63,083 bases of DNA from Agrobacterium salinitolerans. GTDB taxonomy: Bacteria; Pseudomonadota; Alphaproteobacteria; Rhizobiales; Rhizobiaceae. Location: contig NZ_MRDH01000034.1 in NCBI RefSeq assembly GCF_002008225.1, positions 1 to 63,083 of the forward strand, given 5' to 3'. The notes beneath the pieces are model-generated. The model was not told the origin of the DNA. It did not search any database and saw nothing but the letters and a program-made list of their open reading frames with translations. Shown here piece by piece: positions 43,838-51,535 of this stretch. Each line of letters begins with the position of its first letter. Position 1 is the stretch's first letter. The position numbers and the translations under genes are program-made.

Positions 43838-45064
43838 ATGCCGACATCGGAACTGACAAAAGAACGTGACCTCAGGGACTCAAAACCCGTGTGGGCGGAT
43901 AGCCCGCGTATCGGAGTCCGCAGCAGGCGCATGCCGGAGGCCGACCATTACGATACGATTGTCGTCGGCGCCGGCATCAGCGGCGCACTCGTATCCCACG
44001 CCCTGCAACGGCCAGGTCAATCCATGTTGATCGTTGACCGGCGTGAGCCGGTCATGGGCAGCAGCGTCGCCAGCACCGCGATGATCCAGCACGAGATCGA
44101 TACGCCGCTGACGCAGCTTCGAAAGATGATCGGCAGGCACGCGGCTGACAGGGCATGGCAGCGTTCCGCCCGCGCCGTCCTGCGGCTGGAGGAAATCGTC
44201 TCCTCGCTCGGCATTTCCTGCAGCATGAAGCGCAAACAGGCGCTTTATCTCGCCGGAGACGACATGGGATCGCGCGCGTTGAAAGCCGAAGCGGATGCCC
44301 GCAAAGAAGCGGGCATCGAGGCCCGTTTCCTCACCGCTGCGGAACTGAGAGAGCAATACGGCATGCACCGGACCGGGGCCATCCTCAGCGACATCTCGGC
44401 CTCCGCCAATCCCGCACAGCTGACGGCCGGCCTTTTGCGCCACACGGCGGGCGCGGGCGCCGAAATCGTCTCGCAGCTTGAGATCACCGATCTTAGAAAC
44501 TTCGGCGACGCGGTTGTCCTTGCCACCGCCGGTGGCAAAATCCTTTCCGCACGCAATGTCGTTTTCTGCACCGGCTATGAATTTCTGAAAATGCTCGAAA
44601 GCCCGAAGCACCAGATCATTTCCACCTGGGCGCTGGCGAGCAGAAAGGGGCTTGACCTGCCCGACTGGCTGGAGAACCATATCGTCTGGGAGGCCTCCGA
44701 TCCCTATCTCTACCTGCGCACCGACCGGGAGGGGCGGATGATCGCCGGAGGCGAGGACGAGGAAAACCCCACCGCCTACCAGTCGGAGCGCAAGCTCGCC
44801 GCCAAGGCGGAAACGATCCGTCGCAAGATCGAAAAGCTTCTCGACATCGATGTGGGAGAACCGGAATATCGCTGGGCGGCGGCCTTCGGCACGACCACCA
44901 CCGGTCTGCCGCTGATTGGCCCGGTGCCCGGAATGAACAACGTTTATGCAGTGATGGGTTTTGGCGGCAACGGCATTACCTTCAGCCAGATCGCCGCTGA
45001 AATCGTGGCCGCCGCCGTCAATGGCGGCAAGGACCCCGACGCCGATCTTTTCCGCTTCGACTGA
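43838..45064 (+). CDS. FAD-dependent (DAO-type) oxidoreductase
   Basis: A 408-residue flavoprotein of the glycine/D-amino-acid oxidase fold. The FAD-binding GAGISG is at residues 44-49 after a 40-residue leader, followed by VDRRE, and a C-terminal VMGFGGNGITFSQ block closes the FAD site. The start at 43838 has CAGGA upstream; an in-frame ATG further up overlaps the previous gene. No Rieske domain is fused. Its place in the TIGR02587/TIGR02588 stress operon suggests a shared redox task, but the substrate is unknown. Confidence 0.85.
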   Translation: MPTSELTKERDLRDSKPVWADSPRIGVRSRRMPEADHYDTIVVGAGISGALVSHALQRPGQSMLIVDRREPVMGSSVASTAMIQHEIDTPLTQLRKMIGRHAADRAWQRSARAVLRLEEIVSSLGISCSMKRKQALYLAGDDMGSRALKAEADARKEAGIEARFLTAAELREQYGMHRTGAILSDISASANPAQLTAGLLRHTAGAGAEIVSQLEITDLRNFGDAVVLATAGGKILSARNVVFCTGYEFLKMLESPKHQIISTWALASRKGLDLPDWLENHIVWEASDPYLYLRTDREGRMIAGGEDEENPTAYQSERKLAAKAETIRRKIEKLLDIDVGEPEYRWAAAFGTTTTGLPLIGPVPGMNNVYAVMGFGGNGITFSQIAAEIVAAAVNGGKDPDADLFRFD

Positions 45065-45070
45065 TGTCGT

Positions 45071-45526
45071 TTAGTCCTCCTTGATGCCCGCCGCCACCTG
45101 CATGCGGCGCAGCGTCCACAGGACGACAATACCCATCCCCGAAGCAAGAAGGGCAAGCGGCCACATGCCAAGGCCGGCCGAAAGGCCGATTGCCACCGAA
45201 AGCCACATGCTGGCACCCGTCGTCAAGCCTTTGACATCGCCTCTGGTATAAACGACCACACCCGCCGCGAGAAAGGCGATGCCGGCCGTCACCGCCTCCA
45301 CCAACCGGATGGGATCGAGCCGTGCGGCTTCATGACCTTCCGCCATTGTCTCCATCATATGAACGGTGATGACGCAAAAGGTGACGGCGGCGAGGCCGAT
45401 CAGCATGTTGGTGCGCAGTCCAGCGGTGTTCTTGTGAAACTCCCGTTCCAGACCGATCAGGCCGCACAGGATGACCGCGCCGAACACACGCACCAGCAGC
45501 ACCTCGAAGGGGATGGAAATATTCAT
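45071..45526 (-). CDS. MgtC/SapB-family small membrane protein
   Basis: A 151-residue membrane protein with four to five helices. The MgtC signature is clear in GLIGLEREFHKNTAGLRTN near residues 21-39. The C-terminal soluble domain of full MgtC is missing, which is normal for the short SapB form. MgtC proteins support survival in low Mg and acid by acting on ATP synthase or phosphate uptake in enterics; here the role is open. It is convergent with the FAD oxidoreductase gene (6-base gap). Confidence 0.88.
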   Translation of the reverse strand: MNISIPFEVLLVRVFGAVILCGLIGLEREFHKNTAGLRTNMLIGLAAVTFCVITVHMMETMAEGHEAARLDPIRLVEAVTAGIAFLAAGVVVYTRGDVKGLTTGASMWLSVAIGLSAGLGMWPLALLASGMGIVVLWTLRRMQVAAGIKED

Positions 45527-45647
45527 CGAAAATTCTTCTGCTAGGCTTTGGGGCAAGGTCGCATCTCCTCCGGCAATTTCTTCACACTAAGTTTAAGGAG
45601 ACGTGTTGGTTCCACTCGGCAATATAAACGTTGCGCGCAACAGAGCC

Positions 45648-45672
45648 GGAACTATGGCCGAGGCAAAGGGTT
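45648..45672 (+). promoter_or_regulatory. EcfG-like promoter of the DUF892 gene
   Basis: GGAAC (45648-45652), 16 bases, GGTT (45669-45672), one base off CGTT. Transcription would begin about 50 bases before the ATG at 45729. Confidence 0.6.
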
Positions 45673-45728
45673 TGCCTCCCGTGCGCATGGGCGCACGTCA
45701 CATATTTTCACACATGGGAGAAGGACCA

Positions 45729-46229
45729 ATGGCCGAGAAGAAACTCGACGACCTGTTTTATGACACGCTGAAGGATATTTATTACGCCGAGAGGCAGATC
45801 CTGAAAGCCCTGCCGAAAATGGCCCGGGCGGCCACCGACCCGAAGCTGAAACAGGCTTTTGAAAAGCACAAAGAAGAAACCCAGGGCCAAATCGAACGCC
45901 TGCAGGAAGTGTTCGAAATCATTGGCAAGCGGGGTCAGGGCAAGACCTGCGAAGCCATTCAGGGCATCATCGCCGAAGGCGAAGAGATCATTGAGGATTT
46001 CAAGGGAACGCCCGCTCTCGATGCCGGCCTTGTCTCCTCGGCACAGGCGGTCGAGCACTACGAGATCGCCCGCTATGGCACTCTGAAGGCATGGGCGGAA
46101 AAGCTTGGCCACACAAAGGCCGTCGCACTGCTGGATGCCACGCTCAAGGAAGAGTCCAAGACCGACGAGGCCCTGACAGCGCTCGCCAAGACCTCCGTTA
46201 ATGCCGCCGCAGAGAAAAAGGCGGCGTAA
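45729..46229 (+). CDS. DUF892 (YciE/YciF-type) ferritin-like protein
   Basis: A 166-residue four-helix-bundle protein of the ferritin-like DUF892 family. Conserved carboxylates and a histidine in DIYYAERQ, EKHKEET and VEHYEIARYG are placed as for a di-iron site. Members are induced by stress in many bacteria. The start at 45729 has GAAGGA upstream; an earlier in-frame start at 45603 would cross the EcfG-like promoter. A strong terminator follows. Metal binding is inferred, not shown. Confidence 0.88.
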   Translation: MAEKKLDDLFYDTLKDIYYAERQILKALPKMARAATDPKLKQAFEKHKEETQGQIERLQEVFEIIGKRGQGKTCEAIQGIIAEGEEIIEDFKGTPALDAGLVSSAQAVEHYEIARYGTLKAWAEKLGHTKAVALLDATLKEESKTDEALTALAKTSVNAAAEKKAA

Positions 46230-46247
46230 GGCGCTCTCATCCAAAAC

Positions 46248-46280
46248 AAAAACCGGAATGGTCACCCATTCCGGTTTTTT
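46248..46280. terminator. Bidirectional terminator
   Basis: The stem AAAAACCGGAATGG (46248-46261)/CCATTCCGGTTTTT (46266-46279) has a 4-nt loop and T-rich tracts on both strands. It serves the convergent DUF892 and glucose dehydrogenase genes. Confidence 0.93.
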
Positions 46281-46301
46281 GTGCCTGAAGACCCGTAGAC
46301 C

Positions 46302-48638
46302 CTATGGCAGCGTATAGGCGATGACGTAATCGCCGGGCTTGGTTCCAACCGAACCGTGGCCGCCCGCTACCATCACAACATATTGCTTTCCGTTTTCCAG
46401 CGAATAGGTCATGGGCGTTGCCTGACCGCCGGCCGGCAGACGCGCTTCCCAGAGCTGCTTGCCGGTCGTCAGGTCATAGGCGCGCAGATAGTTGTCGACG
46501 GCAGCACCGAGGAAGGCGACGCCGCCCTTGGTGATCATCGGCCCGCCAATGCCCGGCACGCCCAATTTGAAGGGCAGCGGCAGCGGCGTCATGTCATGGA
46601 CCGTGCCGTTCTTGTGCTTGTAGGCGATATCGCCGGTGCGCAGGTCAGCGCCCGCGACATAACCCCATGGCGGGGCCTGGCAGGGAATCTGCAGCGGACC
46701 GAGGAACGGGCCCATGAACACGCCATAGGGCGCACCGTCGTTGCGGTTCAGGCCCTGTTCGCTGCCTTTTTCGTCCTGACCCTTCGGCGGAATGTCGGCG
46801 CGCGGCACGAGCTGCGAGGTGAAGGCCAGATAGGTCGGCATGCCGAACATCACCTGGCGTTCGGGATCGACCGCCACGCTGCCCCAATTGAAGGTGCCGA
46901 AATTGCCGGGATAGATGATCGAGCCGTTCAGCGAGGGCGGCGTATAGCGGCCCTTGTAGTTCAACTGATGGAAGCGGATGCGGCAGGCGAGCTGGTCGAA
47001 CATGGAAACGCCCCACATGTCCTTTTCCTGCAACGGCTCCGGCTTGAAGGACAGCGCCGTCGTCGGCTGAGTCGGAGAGGTGAAATCCTCGGGGATTGCC
47101 CCGCCCGGTGCAGGCTCTTCGGTGATCGGCAGCAGCGGCTCGCCGGTGCGCCGGTCGAGAACGTAGATATCCCCCTGCTTGGTCGGGCCGACGAGGGCCG
47201 GCACGGTCTGGCCGTCCTTGGTGATGTCGAGCAGCACCGGCTGAGCCGGCACGTCCATGTCCCAGAGATCGTGATGAACCGTTTGGCGCACCCAGCGATC
47301 CTTACCGGTATTGATATCCAGCGCGACGATGGAGGAGGAGTATTTCTCCACATTCTCGCTGCGACCCATGCCGAGCTGATCCGGCACCTGATTGCCGAGC
47401 GGGATATAAACGAGACCGAGGCCTTCATCGTAACTGAAGACCGACCAGCTGTTGGGCGAATTGGTGGTGTAGGTCTCACCCGCCGCAATCGGTTCGGTTT
47501 TCGCCGGATTGCCGGAATCCCAGTTCCAGACGAGCGCGCCGCTGTTCACATCGAAAGCGCGGATGACGCCGGACTGTTCCTGTGTGGAATAGTTGTCGTT
47601 CACCGCACCGCCAATAATGATCTTGCCCGCGGCGATGACGGGTGGCGAGGTTGAATAATAATAACCGGCAGGATTGTATTTCATGCCCTGCTCAAGATGC
47701 AGCACACCCTGATCGGCAAAGGACGTGCAGACCTGACCGGTGGCAGCGTCAAGAGCAATCAGCCGCGCGTCCGAGGTCGGCAGGTAGACGCGTTGTGCGC
47801 AGGCCGTGCTTTCAGCGGCATTCGGCTCGGCATAATAGGAAACGCCGCGGCAGGTCTGGTGCTGGCGGTCCGGATTGAGACCGACATTGGGGTCGTATTT
47901 CCACTTTTCCTTACCGGTGGCGGCGTCGATGGCGATCGCCCAATTATGCGGCGTGCAGATATAAAGCATATTGCCTATCTTGAGCGGCGTCACCTGATAG
48001 GTGGTTTCACCCACGTCATCTGGCAGCTTCACATCGCCCGTCTGGTAACGCCAGGCTTCCTTGAGCTGCGAGACGTTGTCGACATTGACCTGGGTGAGCG
48101 GTGAATAACGCTGGCCATAGGGCGTGCGGCCATATTGATGCCAGTCACCGTCAGGGACATCGCCACCATAAACGGGCGTGGCCGAGGCCGTTTCCTGCGG
48201 CAGGGAACCTGCCGTATCGTGCGGATCCTGCGCCATGGAATATCCGGCCACGACGATGGAGGCGAGGACGGAAAGGGCAAGCGGCCAGGCATTCGGCCCA
48301 TAGCTATGTCCGGTCGGGCTTGCAAAACCGAGCGGCTTTCTGACCCATGGAACCAGAAGCCAGAGACCGATGAGAATGATGACGCCGCCGCGCGGGCCAA
48401 GTTGCCACCAGTCGAAGCCGACTTCCCAGATGGCCCAGGCAAGCGTCGCGACAATGAAGACGGCGTAGACATGGAGGGCTGCGCGATTGCGCTTGAACAG
48501 CAGAAAGGCCGTCAGCAGAAAGGCAAGCCCGGAAAGAACGTAATAAAAGCTCCCGCCCAGCATGACGAGCTGAGAGCCGAAACCGAACAGCGCGAGGCCG
48601 ATCAGCGTGAGAAAAACTGCAGTGACGGTGACTGCCAT
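46302..48638 (-). CDS. gcd: Membrane-bound PQQ-dependent glucose dehydrogenase
   Basis: A 778-residue quinoprotein. Five N-terminal membrane helices (about 1-145) anchor an eight-bladed PQQ beta-propeller in the periplasm (about 160-778), with PQQ repeats such as GTAGSL-type tryptophan-docking blades and the GKEKWKYDP stretch. It oxidises glucose (or a related polyol/quinate) to the lactone and feeds electrons to ubiquinone. No PQQ biosynthesis genes are in the window. A one-mismatch EcfG-like site lies just upstream. Confidence 0.9.
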   Translation of the reverse strand: MAVTVTAVFLTLIGLALFGFGSQLVMLGGSFYYVLSGLAFLLTAFLLFKRNRAALHVYAVFIVATLAWAIWEVGFDWWQLGPRGGVIILIGLWLLVPWVRKPLGFASPTGHSYGPNAWPLALSVLASIVVAGYSMAQDPHDTAGSLPQETASATPVYGGDVPDGDWHQYGRTPYGQRYSPLTQVNVDNVSQLKEAWRYQTGDVKLPDDVGETTYQVTPLKIGNMLYICTPHNWAIAIDAATGKEKWKYDPNVGLNPDRQHQTCRGVSYYAEPNAAESTACAQRVYLPTSDARLIALDAATGQVCTSFADQGVLHLEQGMKYNPAGYYYSTSPPVIAAGKIIIGGAVNDNYSTQEQSGVIRAFDVNSGALVWNWDSGNPAKTEPIAAGETYTTNSPNSWSVFSYDEGLGLVYIPLGNQVPDQLGMGRSENVEKYSSSIVALDINTGKDRWVRQTVHHDLWDMDVPAQPVLLDITKDGQTVPALVGPTKQGDIYVLDRRTGEPLLPITEEPAPGGAIPEDFTSPTQPTTALSFKPEPLQEKDMWGVSMFDQLACRIRFHQLNYKGRYTPPSLNGSIIYPGNFGTFNWGSVAVDPERQVMFGMPTYLAFTSQLVPRADIPPKGQDEKGSEQGLNRNDGAPYGVFMGPFLGPLQIPCQAPPWGYVAGADLRTGDIAYKHKNGTVHDMTPLPLPFKLGVPGIGGPMITKGGVAFLGAAVDNYLRAYDLTTGKQLWEARLPAGGQATPMTYSLENGKQYVVMVAGGHGSVGTKPGDYVIAYTLP

Positions 48639-48672
48639 GAATGAAACCCCCGATTCCTGTCACTTTGCGTGA

Positions 48673-48698
48673 AATGAAATCGGGCGCGATATGGTTCC
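48673..48698 (-). promoter_or_regulatory. Weak EcfG-like promoter before glucose dehydrogenase
   Basis: On the minus strand GGAAC (48698-48694), 17 bases, CATT (48676-48673). It is one base off the -10 consensus and only about 35 bases from the start codon. Confidence 0.3.
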
Positions 48699-48741
48699 AT
48701 GAAAATCATCGTCGTCGCGAAAAAACTTCACGCCATGGTGG

Positions 48742-49083
48742 TCACGGGTTTTGTGGGGCTCCGGTCGAATCCTGCGGTACGGGATTTGTCTCTGTCGACG
48801 ATGGCGGCTGGGCACGGCCATTTGCCGGATTGTTGTCGAAGGTTCCGGACCCGGACGGCTGCTGCGGCACGGGCGCTGTTTCTGTCTGCGAATTCTGCGG
48901 CCGGTTTTCGTCTGGTTCGAAAACCGAATATTCGACAACGGCCCACACCACCAGTGCAAGAAACACGCTGACGATCAGAATGACAAGGACGGGACGCCCG
49001 CGCGATCCCTGCCGCGCACGTGTTGCCGTTTCGCTTTTCGGCGCATCCCGACCGCGAAGATAGCTGGCATTATCTCTGGCCAT
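48742..49083 (-). CDS. Single-pass membrane protein with a Pro/Gln-rich tail
   Basis: A 113-residue protein of unknown function. It has a basic N-terminus (1-30; many Arg), one membrane helix (about 32-54; VLVILIVSVFLALVVWAVVE) and a low-complexity Asn/Pro/Gln/Ser-rich outer tail. The start at 49083 (MARDNASYLRG) follows GGGAG at moderate distance. A GGAAC-N17-GATT sequence (49139-49114, minus) is a poor EcfG-like match. No homologue recognised. Confidence 0.6.
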   Translation of the reverse strand: MARDNASYLRGRDAPKSETATRARQGSRGRPVLVILIVSVFLALVVWAVVEYSVFEPDENRPQNSQTETAPVPQQPSGSGTFDNNPANGRAQPPSSTETNPVPQDSTGAPQNP

Positions 49084-49582
49084 GTCTTTCACTCCCTGTA
49101 ACCCTGCTGATCTAATCCCCGGGGTCAGGGTTTTGTTCCAGATCACCGGAGCGCCTAACCGCACTCGACCGGTATACGAGACCTCTCTGAGCCGTCGCAG
49201 CCTGTCACATCCACCGCGCTGAAGCTTTGCCCGAGCCCAAGCCAGGAGACCGGCAAGTGCGCTCCGTCATCATCCATTTCCCATAACTCGTCTGGCAGGC
49301 CGTCCAAATCCGCCAATAGCGAGGGCGATGGCGCCTTGAGAAATTCGGCGTCCGAAAAAGAAAAGTATTTTTTCACCGCAGGGCGCCATCCGCGCCACAG
49401 GTCCAGAAAAGCAAGAATTTTCAGCATCATGATTGTCAGGCAATATATCTAAAAAAATAACCTCGCCTTTTTGGCACGTCTGGCGGCCATGCGCATCCCC
49501 GTTGCGCCGCAACTGCGGCGAATGGTCGAATTGTGCCAACAAGCCGCCATTGAGTGCCAGATTAACGCCCGACCAGGCGTGA
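49084..49582. other. Largely non-coding stretch between small membrane protein and AraC genes
   Basis: About 500 bases whose only candidate content is the doubtful 91-residue frame at 49155-49430. The stretch near 49435-49465 is AT-rich compared with its surroundings and could be promoter DNA. No terminator for the AraC gene is evident. Confidence 0.45.
49155..49430 (-). CDS. Possible small hypothetical protein
   Basis: A 91-residue frame with a hydrophobic-aromatic start (FLDLWRGWRP) and an acidic middle (LPDELWEMDDDG). The composition is protein-like, but the start has no ribosome site and no family is recognised. It lies in an otherwise empty 500-base stretch between the membrane protein gene and the AraC gene. 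Confidence 0.3.
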   Translation of the reverse strand: MMLKILAFLDLWRGWRPAVKKYFSFSDAEFLKAPSPSLLADLDGLPDELWEMDDDGAHLPVSWLGLGQSFSAVDVTGCDGSERSRIPVECG

Positions 49583-50626
49583 TCAGCGGCCGAGCCGTAC
49601 GATCCAGCGTGTCCACTCGGCGCTATCCGGCTTCAGAATATCCGGTGCAATATCATGGCTTTCCAACGCGAAATGCCGCATCTGGCGCGGCGAAAGGCCG
49701 AAGGTCTTCTTGAAGACGCGGCTGAAATTTTCCGGATTGGTGAAACCATAGGACGCAGCCACCTCGGCAATCGTCATATGCGCCGATTGCGGCGCCCGCA
49801 GGAAATCCATCGCGCGCTCGAGACGCCGGTGGGTGATGAAGGCCGAAAACCCACCCAGCGGCTCGAAGAGCCGGTAGACGGTGCGTCGCGACACGCCGAA
49901 TTCGCCCACGACCTTTTCCACTGACAGCGCCGGATCGAGCAGATGATTGTCGATATAACGCCGGATGGATGCCCTGAGCGCCCGCTGCACGCCCTGCGCA
50001 TTGCCGTGCCCGACATGATTGTTGATGGCGGCCGCAGCAAGTTCCAGAAGCGGAGAGACCGTGGCTGCGCCTTCACTGGCGTTCATGACGTCGAAATGGC
50101 GATAGATGCTCGTCATCGTTTCGCGCAGCAGCGATACCAGCGGCAGACCGGCCGGCAGCACGCGTTCATGATGATTGCCGGAACCGCAAAGCCTGCCTTC
50201 CAGCAGCCGGCGCGGCACGACGAGGCTGAGATGATCGTGATCCGACGTGGTAGTGGCCAGCGGCTGCGCCATATCGATGAGATAGAGGTCGCCGGGGCCT
50301 GCTGTCTCGCCCGATCCGCGCCGCGACATGCTTTGTCCGCTGACGTAGAACTGCAGGAGAAAACCATCCATGCCGTCGCGGGCGATCTTATGGCGCGAAC
50401 GGTCGAAATCCTGCGCGAACGACTGGGTGCGGCCAAGCGCGACATTGCCGATGAAAGCGGCATCGACGCTGGCGAAGAAACCGTCATCCTGCGATCGCCG
50501 CAGGCGGGCATCGAACAACACATTGATCGAATCCCGCCACAGCGCCATGGCGTCGCGTTTCAGTACTTGGCGCGTATCAAAGCGTGAGCGCGCCAGCGGC
50601 GCCTCAAAAGACCCTGTGTTCGTCAT
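49583..50626 (-). CDS. AraC-family transcriptional regulator
   Basis: A 347-residue regulator. The N-terminal two-thirds (about 25-215) is an AraC-binding-like ligand domain, and the C-terminal third (about 240-335) holds the two helix-turn-helix units, with VVGEFGVSRRTVYRLF and the PENFSRVFKKTFGLSPRQMR signature. It lies downstream of, and on the same strand as, the 3-hydroxybutyrate operon, separated by about 120 bases; it may be an independent gene. Effector unknown. Confidence 0.9.
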   Translation of the reverse strand: MTNTGSFEAPLARSRFDTRQVLKRDAMALWRDSINVLFDARLRRSQDDGFFASVDAAFIGNVALGRTQSFAQDFDRSRHKIARDGMDGFLLQFYVSGQSMSRRGSGETAGPGDLYLIDMAQPLATTTSDHDHLSLVVPRRLLEGRLCGSGNHHERVLPAGLPLVSLLRETMTSIYRHFDVMNASEGAATVSPLLELAAAAINNHVGHGNAQGVQRALRASIRRYIDNHLLDPALSVEKVVGEFGVSRRTVYRLFEPLGGFSAFITHRRLERAMDFLRAPQSAHMTIAEVAASYGFTNPENFSRVFKKTFGLSPRQMRHFALESHDIAPDILKPDSAEWTRWIVRLGR

Positions 50627-50745
50627 CCCGCTTTTCCGTGAATACGGCGCTGAACCCCGCCGTCCACGAAAATTATACAGGATTGAAACCGTTCAACAAT
50701 GACGGAAGTCGACGAGACGGTTCGCTTAAAGCGGGTATGCGAAAA

Positions 50746-51531
50746 TTATTTCGCGGTCCAGCCGCCATCGATGGAGATGGTGGCACCGGTGATGGAGCGG
50801 GCCATATCGCCCGCGAGATAGAGCGCCATTTCCGCCACTTCTTCCGGTTGTACAAACCGTCTGGTCGGCTGCGGCGCAAGCATTACCTTTTTCACCACGT
50901 CCTCCTCGCTCATGCCATGCACGCGCGCCTGATCGGCGACCTGGGCGGCGACAAGCGGTGTCCAGACATAACCGGGGCAGATGGCGTTGCAGGTAATGCC
51001 AAGTTCGGCCACCTCCAGCGCCACGCTTTTCGTCAGGCCAACCACCGCGTGTTTGGTCGCCACATAAGGCCCCTTGAAGGGCGAGGCACGCAAACCATGG
51101 GCGGAGGCGATATTGACGATGCGACCCCAGCCCCTTTCCTTCATGCCGGGCAAGGCCGCATGGATGGTGTGAAACGCGCTGTCGAGCGAGATGGCGACGA
51201 TGCGGGAGAAATCGGCGAAATCGAACTCGTCGATCGGCGCGACCTTCTGAATGCCGGCATTGTTGACCAGGACGTCGATATGGCCGAACTCGGCGATGAC
51301 GGTTTCCGGCAGATGCGCGCTCTCGTCATAATGGGCGAGGTTGGCGGCAAAATAGACCGGCCTGTGCCGCGCCACCTTCGCGACCGCCTCCAGCGCCGGC
51401 GTCGCCTCCTCAGCCGTCTCTATGCCATGCAACGCGACCCGAAATCCCGCTTCGGCGAAACGCTTGGCGATGGCAAGTCCAATGCCGCTGGTGGAGCCCG
51501 TGACGAGCACGGTTTTCGGTTGATCCTCCAT
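50746..51531 (-). CDS. bdhA: D-3-hydroxybutyrate dehydrogenase
   Basis: A 261-residue short-chain dehydrogenase that oxidises 3-hydroxybutyrate to acetoacetate with NAD. The cofactor motif GSTSGIGLAIAKRF is at 12-25, NNAG near 92, and the YxxxK pair is in PYVATKHAVVG near 155. C-terminal residues around GGWTAK fit the PHB-cycle enzyme. It follows the acetoacetyl-CoA synthetase gene by 4 bases and is the last gene of the operon, so acetoacetate made here would be activated by its neighbour. Confidence 0.92.
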   Translation of the reverse strand: MEDQPKTVLVTGSTSGIGLAIAKRFAEAGFRVALHGIETAEEATPALEAVAKVARHRPVYFAANLAHYDESAHLPETVIAEFGHIDVLVNNAGIQKVAPIDEFDFADFSRIVAISLDSAFHTIHAALPGMKERGWGRIVNIASAHGLRASPFKGPYVATKHAVVGLTKSVALEVAELGITCNAICPGYVWTPLVAAQVADQARVHGMSEEDVVKKVMLAPQPTRRFVQPEEVAEMALYLAGDMARSITGATISIDGGWTAK

Positions 51532-51535
51532 AGGC

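Noticed and set aside
49114..49139. EcfG site (GGAAC-N17-GATT) before the small membrane protein gene
   Set aside because: Two of the important -10 bases differ from CGTT, so it was not listed as a promoter.
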